64,000 nt of DNA from Flaccisagitta enflata (lineage: Eukaryota > Chaetognatha > Sagittoidea > Aphragmophora). Below are positions 23,306 to 34,143 of the stretch, one piece after another. The notes under the pieces were generated by a model, which did not search any database, had not been told where the DNA came from, and saw nothing but the letters and a program-made list of their open reading frames with translations. The stretch covers positions 48,050,001 through 48,114,000 of the forward strand of contig OZ231126.1 in assembly GCA_965153355.1 (NCBI GenBank). Reading direction: 5' to 3'. The stretch's first letter is position 1, and each line of letters starts with the position of its first letter. A program made the position numbers and the translations under genes.

Positions 23306-25215
23306 GTAAGAAAAGACAATGGCGGGAAATACGGAAGAGGACATTTGTGACATATGATGGACAATCTGAAGACACGACTGATAATCATGGACTAGTCCTG
23401 TTCACCCAAAACAGTCCCGTGATTTTTTTTTTTTTTTGCCCGTTGTCAAAAAAAGAAAAAAAAAGTGATGGAAAAGAAGAAAAACAGAATATAAAAAATA
23501 AAAAGGCAGAAGCGCAAAAAAAGAAAAAAAAACAAACAAAAAAAACGGAAGTATGAAAGGAAAGAGAAGAGAAAATAATGAAAAGAAAGAAAAAACCAGT
23601 CGCCCAAGGGCAATATGTGGTCATCGATACCCGTTGCTCTTCTTCATATGTTGGTGATTGAAGGTGATGGGTAGCAGGGCAGCGGCCTCTCCGCACAGTG
23701 GTCGGCTTAATACATTGTTTCTTAATACATTGTTTCTTAATACATTGTATCTTTCACGACCAAATTAAGGCTGATTAATTAGACCTCAAGCTCATGCCGT
23801 TAATCCCTCTGGCCCGGCCGCATTTAAAAGAGAAATCGGAAAATTCACCAGGACTCAGATGGATGGATGTAAGGTCAATCTCTACCATTGCTGTGTTAGA
23901 ATAGTTTAATTTGAAAAAAAAAAGGAAGGAAAATTTTGCCACAATTCGAATATCAAAAATCCTCCACAAAACCACGATATTGTTTTATTTCCGCTATGCT
24001 TGGAAGTTCAACTAGTGTTTTTTTTACTCATCCTTTTAGTACTCATTCCACTTGCTGTGAAACAAAAGTCACCCAACCTTTTACTCTATCGTTACCAGTA
24101 CCGCTTACCCATACCATCAAAATTTTGATTGATGTGTCGATACAGAAGTTTACATTTGCTGTGTTTTAATACCCAACAAACAAATTTACTCAATTTAACA
24201 ATTACCGTTAATCTCTCTCTAATTTGCCTTTTCCATTCAATCTTTATCTCAAACTTGTCCAATCAACGTTACATTTAGTAGTACAAATTGTTTACTGTTT
24301 ATCTACCTCTTTACTTACTTTCAATCTTTAAATCAAACTTGTCCAATCAATGTTACATTAAGTAGTACATATTGTTTACTGTTTATCTACCTCTTTACTT
24401 ACTTTCAGTCTTTATCGCAAACTTATCCAGTCAACGATACATTCATGAGTACAAATTGTTTACTGTTTATCTACCTCTAAGCCGATTCTTTGCTCTTCCA
24501 TGGGGATTTATGATCACAGCTGACAGGCACCTCTCAGTTTTTTTTAGGTGCGCATTTATAACCTTGCGGGCAATAAATGACGCTTCGGCGGCGGGGCGCC
24601 CTATGGCGGGCGGTTCCTTTCAGCTGGTAGAGCCCCAGCCCCCTTCAACAGCCCTTACCCTCCTGCCTCGGACCTCACCCCAATCCCCAATCACCCAGAC
24701 CTCCCCATTATCTTCCCCCCAATGCTGCTCCTGATCCTGCAGCGGCCCACAGCCAATAGGGGGCCTCCGGCCCCCGGTAAGAGAGGTGGCGGCGCGGTAA
24801 GAGAAGATGAGGAAGGGGGGAATACTCCATCCCCGTGGAAGAGCGGAAGAGGATCTGGAGGGGGTAAAGATGATGCCTCTGTGGATCGGCAGTTCTTCAT
24901 TACACCTCCTTACTCTGATCTATCTCTGCTTATTTTCTCCCTAAAAGGATGAGGGGCTGTCCCTCTGAGAGGGAGGGACAGAAAGGCTGGAAGGAGACAG
25001 TCAGGCCCTTAGAAAGATAGAAGATAGGCAAGGGAAGGGATCCTGATAGCACGGTAAAGCACAAGACCCAAGGAAATGTATTGTCAGAAGTTTCCGTAGA
25101 GGGGCCTGAGGATCTCTATGATAATTTTAAATGAGTGAGATCATGATGCGTTGGCTGTAAGTGTTGCTTCATTAAGACGCTGCGTCATGCAAATTAGGCT
25201 TTCAAACAAAAAAGT
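23306..25215. other. Spacer with 84-bp tandem repeat and repeat fragments; no gene seen
   Basis: 23420-23600 is A-rich simple DNA. 23595-23690 carries the GGGCAATATGTGGTCA...GCAGGGCAGCGGCC module also found at about 33420, 38560 (inverted) and 63035. 24239-24490 is a three-unit tandem repeat listed separately. 24540-24960 is GC-richer with open frames on both strands but no motif, codon pattern or splice signal I can use. Confidence 0.5.
24239..24482. repeat. 84-bp tandem repeat, three units
   Basis: Units begin at 24239, 24323 and 24407, exactly 84 bp apart. Each contains CAAACTTGTCCAATCAACG (with variants) and ATTGTTTACTGTTTATCTAC. Confidence 0.9.
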
Positions 25216-25703
25216 TACCGTATTTTTCTAAAAAACGCCCCAGGCACTTTTGAAATTAAAATATAACTTTGATTTTTAACCCTCCAATAAGTGCCCCCTT
25301 TGTATTGTAGATGAACTCTCATTCAGTCTATCTTTTTCATGAAAGGCTACCAAAATGCGAAATTTGACTCAAAATGGAGATATTCATTGCAAATATCTGT
25401 TAGAAAGTCTCTGAAAATGGCTCATTGTGCTGAATTATTTCATCATTTTACTCATTATTTCTGTCCAAATCTCTTCTGAAAAGTGAAACACTAAGAAAAC
25501 AAGGCCGGACCACACGGCAATCCAGTGGCGGACGGTTGGGCAGGAGCAGTAATAAGAAAACCGCTTAGAATTCAAAAATGTGACGGATGGACAGACGGAC
25601 TGACAGACCGACCAACACGGCAAGGTGTAGAGTCGCATTTCCTCGACTAAAATGAGGGGGCACGCTTTTTGGAGGGGGGGCGCTTTTTAGAAAAAATATG
25701 GTA
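25216..25703. mobile_element. MITE with TACCGTATTT ends (copy 2) carrying a nested repeat
   Basis: The left end TACCGTATTTTTCTAAAAAA mirrors the right end TTTTTAGAAAAAATATGGTA. Next to the ends are the GC-rich CGCCCC / GGGGGGGCGC blocks also seen at 16081-16439. A copy of dispersed family A (about 25498-25653) lies inside. Confidence 0.8.
25498..25653 (+). repeat. Dispersed repeat family A, nested in a MITE
   Basis: CAAGGCCGGACCACACGGC at the start, GGGCAGGAGCAGTAA, GTGACGGATGGACAGACGGA and an end near GAGTCGCATTTCCTCGACTA. Confidence 0.7.
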
Positions 25704-26007
25704 CCAAAGCGAAGGCAACGACATTATTTGATGCAAGTTGGTTCGCCCGAACTAAGAAATGGTGCTACTGTGTTCAGGTGTGATGATCGTCCTCTTTGCT
25801 CCCTCTCACAAACGATTGGCAATGAACGATTGAAAGTGAAAACATACATACAAAAATGAATGCCTGTTCTTTTCTACTCGCTACCTCCGTGTCTCCGTTT
25901 CTCTGTCTCTTTGTCTCCGTCTCCATATGTCAGTCTGCATCTCTGTCGTGTTCCGGTGCCTCCTCTGTCTCCTTGTGTCTCTTGACATCTCTTTTTTCTA
26001 ATTATCC

Positions 26008-26148
<141 letters not shown>

Positions 26149-26327
26149 ACGAGGAAAATAGAATCAATGCAATATGCCTTATTTATGGGATCATCGAAAC
26201 CAATAATTCAACAACCCGATCTTCAATCGATTGACGCCCATATCATGGTCATGTTTTGAAAAAAATGAAATCAGTGATAGTCCTTATGAGAGACGGATTG
26301 CTTAACTTTAATTGAAAGTCACCTAAG

Positions 26328-26893
26328 GTACGATGGGCGCAATGATTACCTACACTGGAGGATAATTCTTTAGTACTCTAATTTTATTTAAATCATAGAA
26401 AATTTCAGATCTAGGCTAATTAAAGGTTGCTCTTTTGAGTGAATGCATTTGCGTCTCATAAACTCCAACTTATAACTTGACCTCATCAAGACTTTATTTT
26501 TCAAGGTTCTAACCTAATTTATGATCGGGTGAAAAATTTTATATGATTTTATTCAAAAACCAGGTTAATTGGACTATTGTTATAAGTTTTACAGCTATGT
26601 TTAATAAACAAAAGTTATGCAAATTAATTTTTTGGCAAAACTTAAAATGGCCATAAAACCTGTAAAAATGAACTGATTAAGCAGATTTTTTTTTGAAACC
26701 ACATAAAGATTTTTCACCTGATCTATCAAGATAGGTTAGAACCTTGAAAAATGAAGTCTTGATGTGGTCAAGTTGCAAGTTGAAGTTTGAGCAACCTTTA
26801 ATTAACCTTGATCTCAAATATTTTATGATAGAAATAAGATTAAGATACCTAAAATCTATCCTCCGGTCTAGGTCGTCATTGCTCCTATCGCAC
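26328..26893. mobile_element. Foldback element with roughly 200-bp inverted arms
   Basis: The left end GTACGATGGGCGCAATGA pairs with the right end TCATTGCTCCTATCGCAC. Further in, AATTAAAGGTTGCTC pairs with GAGCAACCTTTAATT and AAGGTTCTAACCTA with TAGGTTAGAACCTT. No coding capacity. Confidence 0.8.
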
Positions 26894-26984
26894 TGTAGTT
26901 ATATAGTGACACCCTCACATAAAATCTAAGGTTCTCTTACGCAATCACAATCTTACTCATATCCCCTACTACACCGAAGCTACT

Positions 26985-27188
26985 CAAAACAAGGCTGAAT
27001 GCACGGCTACTTGAGTTGTGTGTGGGTGGGCAGGGACAGTGATGATACATGCTAACTCAAGCATTTGGGCCTGAGCAGTAATGCAAAAGACGCCTGAAAA
27101 TGCCAAAATTGCTAAAAGAGCTAATGGCGGCCAACTAACAGAGCAACCGACCAACATAGCGGATTGGTCACGAGCAGACAACTAAAAA
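26985..27188 (+). repeat. Dispersed repeat family A abutting a truncated LINE
   Basis: Starts AAAACAAGGCTGAATGCACG and ends at GACAACTAAAAAT. Its end coincides with the 3' truncation point of the minus-strand LINE at 27191. Confidence 0.7.
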
Positions 27189-27190
27189 TT

Positions 27191-29080
27191 TCATTGTTCA
27201 GATCTAAACAAAGATACTACATACAATACAGGGTGTTCAATCTCAAAGTTACAAGAGTGTCTTTTCTTGTAGCCAAATTGTAAGGAATCAGTTGAAAGCA
27301 ATTGTCCAATCTTGGCAAAAATAGCATGTTCAAACAAATTCGAGAAAATAACACCATGAGTCAAACCACAATAATTGTTTGTATCAGTATAGTCACCTTC
27401 CGTATCTTTAATCAAAGGAGTAATCACGCCAATTAAAAATTCACAGGGAACATATGAATGCTGTATCATAGCGTTAAATAACAAATGCAAATGAATTGCT
27501 AGCTTGGGTGAACCTAGCAATATGTGCTCAGCTTTTAAAAAAGTAGCAGTAGCTTTTCCAGTTTTCAGATTCGAGAGAACATTCACCATTTTGTACCACT
27601 TCAAATAATGAGGTAAAAGAGAATCAGTATTATGCGTATCAAAATAGTCAGAATATTTACCATCAAATTCATTTTTTAATTTCCAAGACTGATATTCATC
27701 ATTCGAATCATATATGCTTTCAAACGAGTCTGCAAAACAATTAGCAATACTCTCATTACTACGTAAACCATTGATGTAAACATCACCGCGTTTACTATTG
27801 CTATTGTAATATTTATATGAACGCCAAAATTTATTATTGTCACCATTGGCTAAATCAGTATTCAAGGCATCTACATGATCTTGATTGCGATTTAATTTAC
27901 AGTTACGTAAATACAATTTGTACTTATAATGAGAATTTTTTTTTGCTTCAAATATCGGGCCAGATTTAGGACAACCATAAAGTTTCCAAAAGTCGTGTGA
28001 AACAATAGAATCATTTTTTAGTTCAGATAAAGTTTGATCCCAATAACATTTCCGTACTGTAGGAGTGAAACAAGGTAATTGATGATCTGCAGTTTTGATA
28101 CAATTAATGATTTCATTGTAATATCTTTCAACATCACCAATATGATTTGTATCACTACATAAATGAGAACCGTGAAGTATATCTGGTACAACAACATTTT
28201 TTAAGCATTGTTCCATAGTTTTTACGTAATTTAAACGAATATCTCCTTCTACCTTCTTCCAATCAACAATAGAGGGTAATGGATTAGATGCATACGTGAA
28301 TGATTCAATATCAAATGTAAAGGAAACAGATATGGGCAAGTGGTCAGACAAGTTCAACGAGTGATTCATTATTTCTACATTTTCAATGTATGGAAATAAG
28401 TCACAGCTTACAAAGACATAGTCTAATAAAGAAAAAGATTTTCTTACTAAGTCGCATCGTGAGTAAGCAGAATTACTATCAAAAGAATTATTGAAATCGT
28501 AGGTGCACATCAAATTTTTGTCAGACAAAAAACTATTCAATGCAGTTGAGAAACGGTTGTTACTAAGATATATATTGCAATTCATATCTCCTAGTAGGAT
28601 GATCTTTGAACCAGGATTATCTTGAATAACAGAATCAATAAAACTTAATACGTCAATAAAAGTATCAGTTTGTGAATCAATATTGTTTATATCGTAAAAG
28701 GGCATATAACAGTTAAGAAGCAAGAGTGAACCAATGTTTGAATTAATTTCCAAAACAGTCACGCGATCATGTATATACTCACAATGTGTTTTAATAGAGT
28801 TCGATAGACACTTATTCCATACATATCCAGTCCCGCCAAAAAGACGACCAGTCAATATTTTGCTCTGCATCTTTTTTTTCATTGCACTAGTACCCCAGCC
28901 GTCGAGGTCCTTGTGAAAAGACATCAATCTATTGACACCTGCATGTTGTTTTAGAGGAGGTCGTAGCCAATGTTCCTGTAATCCGTAGATGCAGGGTGAT
29001 GACGATAGACAAAGGTCGCGCACAAAACCTTCATTCCTGTCGAATCCATTGACGTTGTGAGTGACGATCTTTACAGGCAT
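27191..29080 (-). CDS. LINE ORF2: AP endonuclease plus truncated reverse transcriptase
   Basis: 629 residues, open. Endonuclease motifs in order: THNVNGF (Asn), LQEHWL (Glu), TGRLFGGTGYVW, LLLNCYMPF, LLGDMNCNI (Asp/Asn), SLLDYVFVS and SDHLPIS (Asp/His). After a linker, RT blocks start (MVNVLSNLKTGKAT, FLIGVITPLIKD, LLSTDSLQFGYKKRHSC) and the protein ends before the catalytic YXDD region (at SLFRSEQ). It can supply no RT activity; the endonuclease looks intact. Confidence 0.88.
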   Translation of the reverse strand: MPVKIVTHNVNGFDRNEGFVRDLCLSSSPCIYGLQEHWLRPPLKQHAGVNRLMSFHKDLDGWGTSAMKKKMQSKILTGRLFGGTGYVWNKCLSNSIKTHCEYIHDRVTVLEINSNIGSLLLLNCYMPFYDINNIDSQTDTFIDVLSFIDSVIQDNPGSKIILLGDMNCNIYLSNNRFSTALNSFLSDKNLMCTYDFNNSFDSNSAYSRCDLVRKSFSLLDYVFVSCDLFPYIENVEIMNHSLNLSDHLPISVSFTFDIESFTYASNPLPSIVDWKKVEGDIRLNYVKTMEQCLKNVVVPDILHGSHLCSDTNHIGDVERYYNEIINCIKTADHQLPCFTPTVRKCYWDQTLSELKNDSIVSHDFWKLYGCPKSGPIFEAKKNSHYKYKLYLRNCKLNRNQDHVDALNTDLANGDNNKFWRSYKYYNSNSKRGDVYINGLRSNESIANCFADSFESIYDSNDEYQSWKLKNEFDGKYSDYFDTHNTDSLLPHYLKWYKMVNVLSNLKTGKATATFLKAEHILLGSPKLAIHLHLLFNAMIQHSYVPCEFLIGVITPLIKDTEGDYTDTNNYCGLTHGVIFSNLFEHAIFAKIGQLLSTDSLQFGYKKRHSCNFEIEHPVLYVVSLFRSEQ

Positions 29081-29082
29081 GA

Positions 29083-29724
29083 TTAAACCGCGATGGTTTG
29101 CTCATGCCCCGCAGCTGGTGAACGAGGACGCCAGAAGCAACGATAAAGAACGCCCTCTGGCAGCTTTTCGAAATCTGTCTGCTTGACAACCAGTTTGAAA
29201 GATTTGAAACGCTGATGACGAGTTTCGTTTTCCTCGATGCTGATGACGTCATATCCCTTTGAGGTCAAATCCGATTTGATTGTTTTGGCGTCGACGGAGA
29301 AAGCTACTCGACCTATGTAACTCTCTACCGTGAGATCGGCGCCACTCCACAACATGACGCCGCTGCTTGGTTTTTTCCAGATCACCATGTTTCTGTTTTT
29401 TTGAAAGTTGTTCATGACGCGATTTTCCGCAGATCTGATTGGCTGAAGGTCGCGTGACTTTCCACGTACCACGATGGAATTCGATGGCTGTTCATTCTCC
29501 GTGTTAGACGACGCTGTCGCAGATGCCCAACTTTGATGTGGATGAGATGCTGAGAACAACGCCGTCAACGATGGAGGCGCCGATCCTGGCGCCGGCAGCG
29601 ATGGCGACGGTGGCGGAAATGACGACGCCGAGTCCTCTGCTGAAGACAATGAGCCAGAAGCCGTCGACGACAACGGCGGCGGCGGCGGCGGCAATGAAAT
29701 TCTTACACAAAAAATGTCAACCAT
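29083..29724 (-). CDS. LINE ORF1 (second element)
   Basis: 213 residues. The N-terminal half is Pro/Ser/Ala-rich and low complexity (PPPPPP, GC-rich DNA). The C-terminal half contains VESYIGRVAFSVDAKTIKSD and FKSFKLVVKQTDFEKLPEG, the compact domain found in ORF1 of several animal LINE families after the zinc-finger or coiled-coil part; it ends FWRPRSPAAGHEQ. The function in the family is RNA binding in the retrotransposition particle. It is followed at once by the endonuclease/RT frame. Confidence 0.65.
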   Translation of the reverse strand: MVDIFCVRISLPPPPPPLSSTASGSLSSAEDSASSFPPPSPSLPAPGSAPPSLTALFSASHPHQSWASATASSNTENEQPSNSIVVRGKSRDLQPIRSAENRVMNNFQKNRNMVIWKKPSSGVMLWSGADLTVESYIGRVAFSVDAKTIKSDLTSKGYDVISIEENETRHQRFKSFKLVVKQTDFEKLPEGVLYRCFWRPRSPAAGHEQTIAV

Positions 29725-29804
29725 ATTACTACAAGAGAAAAATGATTTGAAATCACTGACTGGTTGCGTTTAAAAATGAAAGCTTTTTACTTTTCTGACT
29801 TTGA

Positions 29805-29805
29805 G

Positions 29806-29842
<37 letters not shown>
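29805..29842. repeat. (GA)n microsatellite upstream of the second LINE
   Basis: About 18 GA units, followed by imperfect TTATTG repeats to 29900. Confidence 0.9.
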
Positions 29843-29847
<5 letters not shown>

Positions 29848-29899
29848 CTGTTATTGTTACTGTTATTGTTATTGTATTATTGTGTTATTGTTATTGTAT

Positions 29900-31317
29900 G
29901 CAGTATCTTTGTTTAGATCATTTATGGGTTTCACCTGAATGAAGGGCTCTCTATGAAGCTCAAAATTTGTATTTTCAATTAACACAAATGTGTGTGACTT
30001 CCATGACAAAAGTTCGTTTTTAATAGATTAGCCTATACACTTTGAATCTGAACGTATCAAACACGAAAACCTTATTTATTGGCATTACTGGATGCATTGG
30101 TGTTAATTCATATTTTTGCTCAAGCCAGGACCCAGTATGTTAGTCAGATATTAAGTTGTAAGCAGACAATGAAACTTACCCCCCCCCCATCTTTTTCAGC
30201 TATTCTTGTCCGCTATCTATCTACCGCTATCTATCATTCCGACGCGGACTATAATTCAAGGCGGGTGGGTGTCGTCGTCGTTGTTGTTATTGTTGTTGTC
30301 GTTGTTGTCGTCGTTAGGGATTTTAAAAAATGGATAACTTTTTCAGGCCTGTTTGTTTTTGAGTCCCCCCCCCCCTGGTGGGGGGGGGGAAATCAAAGGG
30401 TCTGGAGATGGGGATGAAAATTAAAGGAGGAAAAAAGGAAAAAAAGGAATTTTGGAGAAAATATAACTTTTTACAGTACCAAATCATAAAACTCAATTAG
30501 TAAGACACAATTTAACACTATTTAAGCCTTAACTACATAGTTATATTGCTATAAGGGGAAGAAACATATGGATATAAAAATGCGACGCGACGTGTCGCGG
30601 GGAAGAAAATCAAACACGCTTTGTAATTAATGGGATCTACATCTAGGAAGAGATCATCGTCCAAATCTTTGTCATTCCAACCCCAAATTGTGTGGTGCAT
30701 GCCGGAAAACCGGCGTAAAAAAAATTCAGCTCTAACTTTTTCGTCAGTTTGCCATTATTGTCACCCGTCTTGATGGTGGCAACTGATAAAAAAGTTAAGA
30801 ATATTTAAAACAGTTTTTGTAAGCAAATCTACACAGAACCCTACAATAGACGTCGGGAAAATATCAGTAAATAGTAAAAACAACTCAACCACCGGCTTAA
30901 ATGATGACCAGATGTGTTGTAATGATATAACAATCATAAAAAGTCCTTAACTTTTAGTATCCTATCAACGGAAAAAATAATGCGTCAAGGACTACAAACC
31001 AGAGCAAATTGATAAACCTTTTTGATAAACTTTTGGACAAATTCTTTTGTAACGCGGCAATATCATTTGTGTCTTTGGCAAAAATCTGAATTCTAAAGGG
31101 AATCTGACATGATTTTCTACGTAGAATCCAAATCCAGTGTTATAAATGAGTTTGACTGAAGCTAGATGGCGGAAATTGACGCCTTTTATCGGCGCGCCAC
31201 TTCCGGTTATGATGAAATTGCTAATTTGGATATGATTCAGACCGAGCGCATGAGAGAAAGTGGTTATCTTAACGATTTCAGGTGGGACAAATCCAAAGTC
31301 ACTCAGTAAGCCAGCAT
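29900..31317. other. Repeat-rich spacer, no gene seen
   Basis: 30344 to about 30615 is one copy of a MITE-like repeat (CAGGCCTGT start; GCGACGCGACGTGTCGCG near its end) that recurs complete at 39283-39566. About 30848-31210 is the left arm of a long inverted repeat whose partner is at 35060-35432. GTC/GTT triplet runs occur at 30270-30315 and homopolymer C/G runs at 30366-30390. Confidence 0.6.
30848..31210. repeat. Left arm of a 4.6-kb-spanning inverted repeat
   Basis: Contains AGACGTCGGGAAAATATCAG, GCCGGTGCTT-type complement (ACCACCGGCTTAAATGATGA), AGTCCTTAACTT, AATGCGTCAAGGACTACAAA and ends near GGCGCGCCACTTCCGG. The same blocks appear in reverse order and complement at 35060-35432. Confidence 0.8.
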
Positions 31318-31510
31318 TTTAGTTGCGGACACGCAAATCTATGAGGCTTTGTCCGTCTGTCCGTCGGTCCTTCGGTCTGTTGGTCCATGGTGGTCAAGTT
31401 GGAAAGTGTAAAAACACGCATTTCCACCCCTGCCCACCCGTCCGCAGCTGGTATTGGCCGAGTATCCACCCTTGTTTGGATAAATTCTACCCATGCGACG
31501 CCACTTCTTT
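31318..31510 (-). repeat. Dispersed family A-like repeat, minus orientation
   Basis: Starts TTTTAGTTGCGGACACGCAA, followed by (GTCCGTCG)-like repeats and CCCTGCCCACCCGTCCGCA, the complement order of family A copies. Confidence 0.6.
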
Positions 31511-31886
31511 TTGAAAAAAAAATTGCCATGAAAATCTACAAAAATGTAAACTGAAAGATATATGGTGCATCAACAGGTTGCGGGGGTCACGATACCGATT
31601 GACCGACAAGGCCTCTCAAAGTCTCGAGAGTATGTACCATAACAAGTAACGCCTCACTTTCAGTTTCCGTTTTAAAGAAAAAAAAAGAAGAAATGAATTG
31701 TCATGTTTTTCTTTTTAAATTTCATCAATGTTTCATCAGTTCTTCAGAATTTCATCAGTATTTCATTATATGTGAATGAATTTAAATTCCAAAATGCATT
31801 TAAATGTTAGCTTAGAATACGAAACATAAAACAATTAAAACAGCGCTCACTCCGTATCTTTTTGACCAACGCATTGATAAGTCCTT

Positions 31887-32336
31887 TTGGGCAGCGGCCC
31901 CGAAGGCGCTATCACACATATGGGGAATTTTCTCCTTCTTCTTCTTCCCCTTCATCCCTCCCCAACTTGAATCCTAGCCGCAAGGCTTAGATCTCAGCCA
32001 CAAGACTTAAATCTCAGCCTCAAGGCCCAAATCTCACTCTTGAGGCCCAAATCTCAGCCTTGAGGACCAAATCTCAGTCTCAAGGCCCAAATCCTAGCCC
32101 CGAGGCCCAAATTCCAGCCATGAGCTCAAATCCCATCCTCAAGGCCAAAAATTCCAGCCTCGAGGCCCATATTTCAGCCTCGAGGCCCAAATCCCAGCCT
32201 CAAGGCCAAAATCCAGCCTTGAGGCCAAAATCCAGCCTTGAGCCGCAAATCCCGATAGGCAGTAAGAGGAGAAGGAGGAAATTCCCCATATGTGTGGAAG
32301 CATAGGTCATTGACCCCCTTGGGGCCGCTACCCTGC
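31887..32336. mobile_element. TIR element with internal 20-bp minisatellite (family C, copy 1)
   Basis: The left end GGGCAGCGGCCCCGAAGG...CACATATGGGGAATTTTCTCC pairs with the right end GAAATTCCCCATATGTGTG...CCTTGGGGCCGCTACCC. The interior (about 31970-32255) is a tandem array of AGGCCCAAATCTCAGCCTTG units. Open frames across it are repeat translations. Confidence 0.82.
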
Positions 32337-32775
32337 TCCCTCCTTCAACTTTAAGCACAACCTACAGAGGCAGGGCACGAGTAGGACTGACCATCTAATG
32401 CTTATGGGACTATTTGGTCTTGCGTGCATGGGTTGGAACCTTACAATGGCGGCTTCAACAGCAGCGAGTGTTGCTTGAAAGTGGTCTTCGCTTTCCATAG
32501 TTGCGATAGAGAAACTTGCGCCAGATCATATGCTCTGTTGCGACATTGTCTACTGGAAGATGATGGGCAAATTTGTGTAGCTTTTGGTAATCGGGGGTTC
32601 TTTGGCCAGGTTTCAATTAATTTGTCAAGCCAACTGTAGCCGACTGATGAAGGGATTGTTCTCCAATTTGTGATACAAGCGTGGAGTTGGGTTCCAGATT
32701 ATAAACTAGGAACTAGGAATCTGTCTTTGCATCCTTTGCAGTATTTGTGAGTTTGGGATGGACAGAGCCACTTTT

Positions 32776-33223
32776 TGGGCAGGGGCCCCCAAAGGGCCAA
32801 TGTCCTGTAGAACACAGGGGGGAATTTCTAGACCTCCGTCTTTCTGTCTGTCTGTCCGTCCTTCAACTCACCCCCCCCCGTTGGCTATCAAGGCCTCAAA
32901 TTTGCCCCCCCAGCCCTCTATTTAGCCCTCCAGGCCTCATATCAGCCTGCCAGGCTTCAAATCAGCCCCCCCCCCACCTAAATCTCACCTCCAGACCTCA
33001 AATCTGCCCTCCAGACCTTCAATTAGCCTTCCAAGCATCAAATCAGCCCTCCGTGGCTCAAATTTGCATTTCAAACCTCAAACCTGCTCTCCAACCCTTA
33101 ATTCTGCCCTCCAGCTTTTAAACATCCCTTCAGTGGCCTAAATCAGTCATCTAAGGCCTAAAATATGTCCCCTCAGGACGCCTGGAAATTCCTCCCCGTG
33201 TTCTACAGGACATTGGCCCTGCT
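32776..33223. mobile_element. TIR element with internal 21-bp minisatellite (family B, copy 1)
   Basis: The left end GGGCAGGGGCCCCCAAAGGGC...CCTGTAGAACACAGGGGGG pairs with the right end CCCGTGTTCTACAGGACATTGGCCCT. The interior is made of diverged GGCCTCAAATCAGCCCTCCA units. Confidence 0.8.
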
Positions 33224-33504
33224 CTCCCTCCACTTCTTCACGTGATCACTCCAAGCAGGGCATTGAATTCCGCTGACCATGTGCGAACTTTGGATGACTA
33301 GTTGTTTGAAGCGATGCTGAAAGCAATTTGAGTTGCAACAAACGGAGAAGCGAGATGACTAAAAAAATCATGATTCACAGCATTTGAAGTCAAACCAAAG
33401 GTGGCAAACTGCTCGGGAGCAACCTTAAACCAGTCGCCCATGGGCAATATGTGGTCAGCGATACCCATTGCCCTGCTCTGCTTGATTGTGAATTGCAGTG
33501 AGGG

Positions 33505-34055
33505 GAAGCAGGGCAGCGGCCCCAAAGGGGTTGAAGTCCTGTAGAACACAGGGGAACTTCTGTTTGTCCTTTAAAAAAAGTTGATGAGATGCTATAGAGG
33601 GCCTTGAAGGCTTATTCAAGGCCTGAGAAAGATAGCTAGGCTGATATGAAGCCTATGCATTGGAGCATTTATTTGATGCCTGAATGGGCTGAATTGAGGT
33701 CTAAGAGGGCTGATGTAAAGCCTGAGAAAGCCAATTGGAGTCTTGAGAGGGCTAATTTGCAGCTTGAGAAAGCTGAATTAGGGCTTTAAGACTGGGCGCC
33801 GATTTGAGGCTTAGATGGCTGATTTGAGGCCTGAAGGGCCGGATTTAGACCTAAGAGGTTGGATTTGAGGACTGAGAGGCTGGATTTGAGGACTGAGAGA
33901 CTGGATTCGAGGCCTGATGCCAGATTTGAGGTCTGAGAGGCCAGATTTGAGGCCTGAGAGGCCTGATGGAGTGTGGGAGGAACAGACAGTGGACGAACGA
34001 AAGTCCCCCTGTGTTCTACGGGACTTCGTCCCCTTCAGGACCGCTGCCCAAAACT
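33505..34055. mobile_element. TIR element with internal minisatellite (family B, copy 2)
   Basis: Left end GGGCAGCGGCCCCAAAGGGG...GTAGAACACAGGGGAACTTC; right end GAAAGTCCCCCTGTGTTCTA...CCTTCAGGACCGCTGCCC. The interior GAGAGGCTGATTTGAGGCCT units are in the opposite orientation to copy 1. Upstream (33420-33505) is the GGGCAATATGTGGTCAGCGA module. Confidence 0.82.
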
Positions 34056-34143
34056 TGAGAACTGCTTAATTCCACAGACCGGATACACGGCTGCCCCAGT
34101 TGCTTAAGAGTGGGCAGGGGCACTGATAGAAAAAATCACAAGG

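Larger units (their letters stand above)
27191..29724 (-). mobile_element. Second LINE, 3'-truncated inside the reverse transcriptase
   Basis: Two ORFs on the minus strand (29724-29083 and 29080-27191), separated by a few bases. The second contains a complete AP-endonuclease domain and only the first RT blocks; the sequence then changes to dispersed family A. LINE copies are normally 5'-truncated, so loss of the 3' end points to a later insertion or deletion. Confidence 0.88.

Noticed and set aside
24372-24960. Open frames in a GC-richer patch on both strands
   Set aside because: No start context, motif, homologue or splice site; the frame on one strand begins in the 84-bp tandem repeat.
31970-32255. 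Possible CRISPR-like array
   Set aside because: Units are contiguous and diverged, without unique spacers of constant length, and the genome is eukaryotic.
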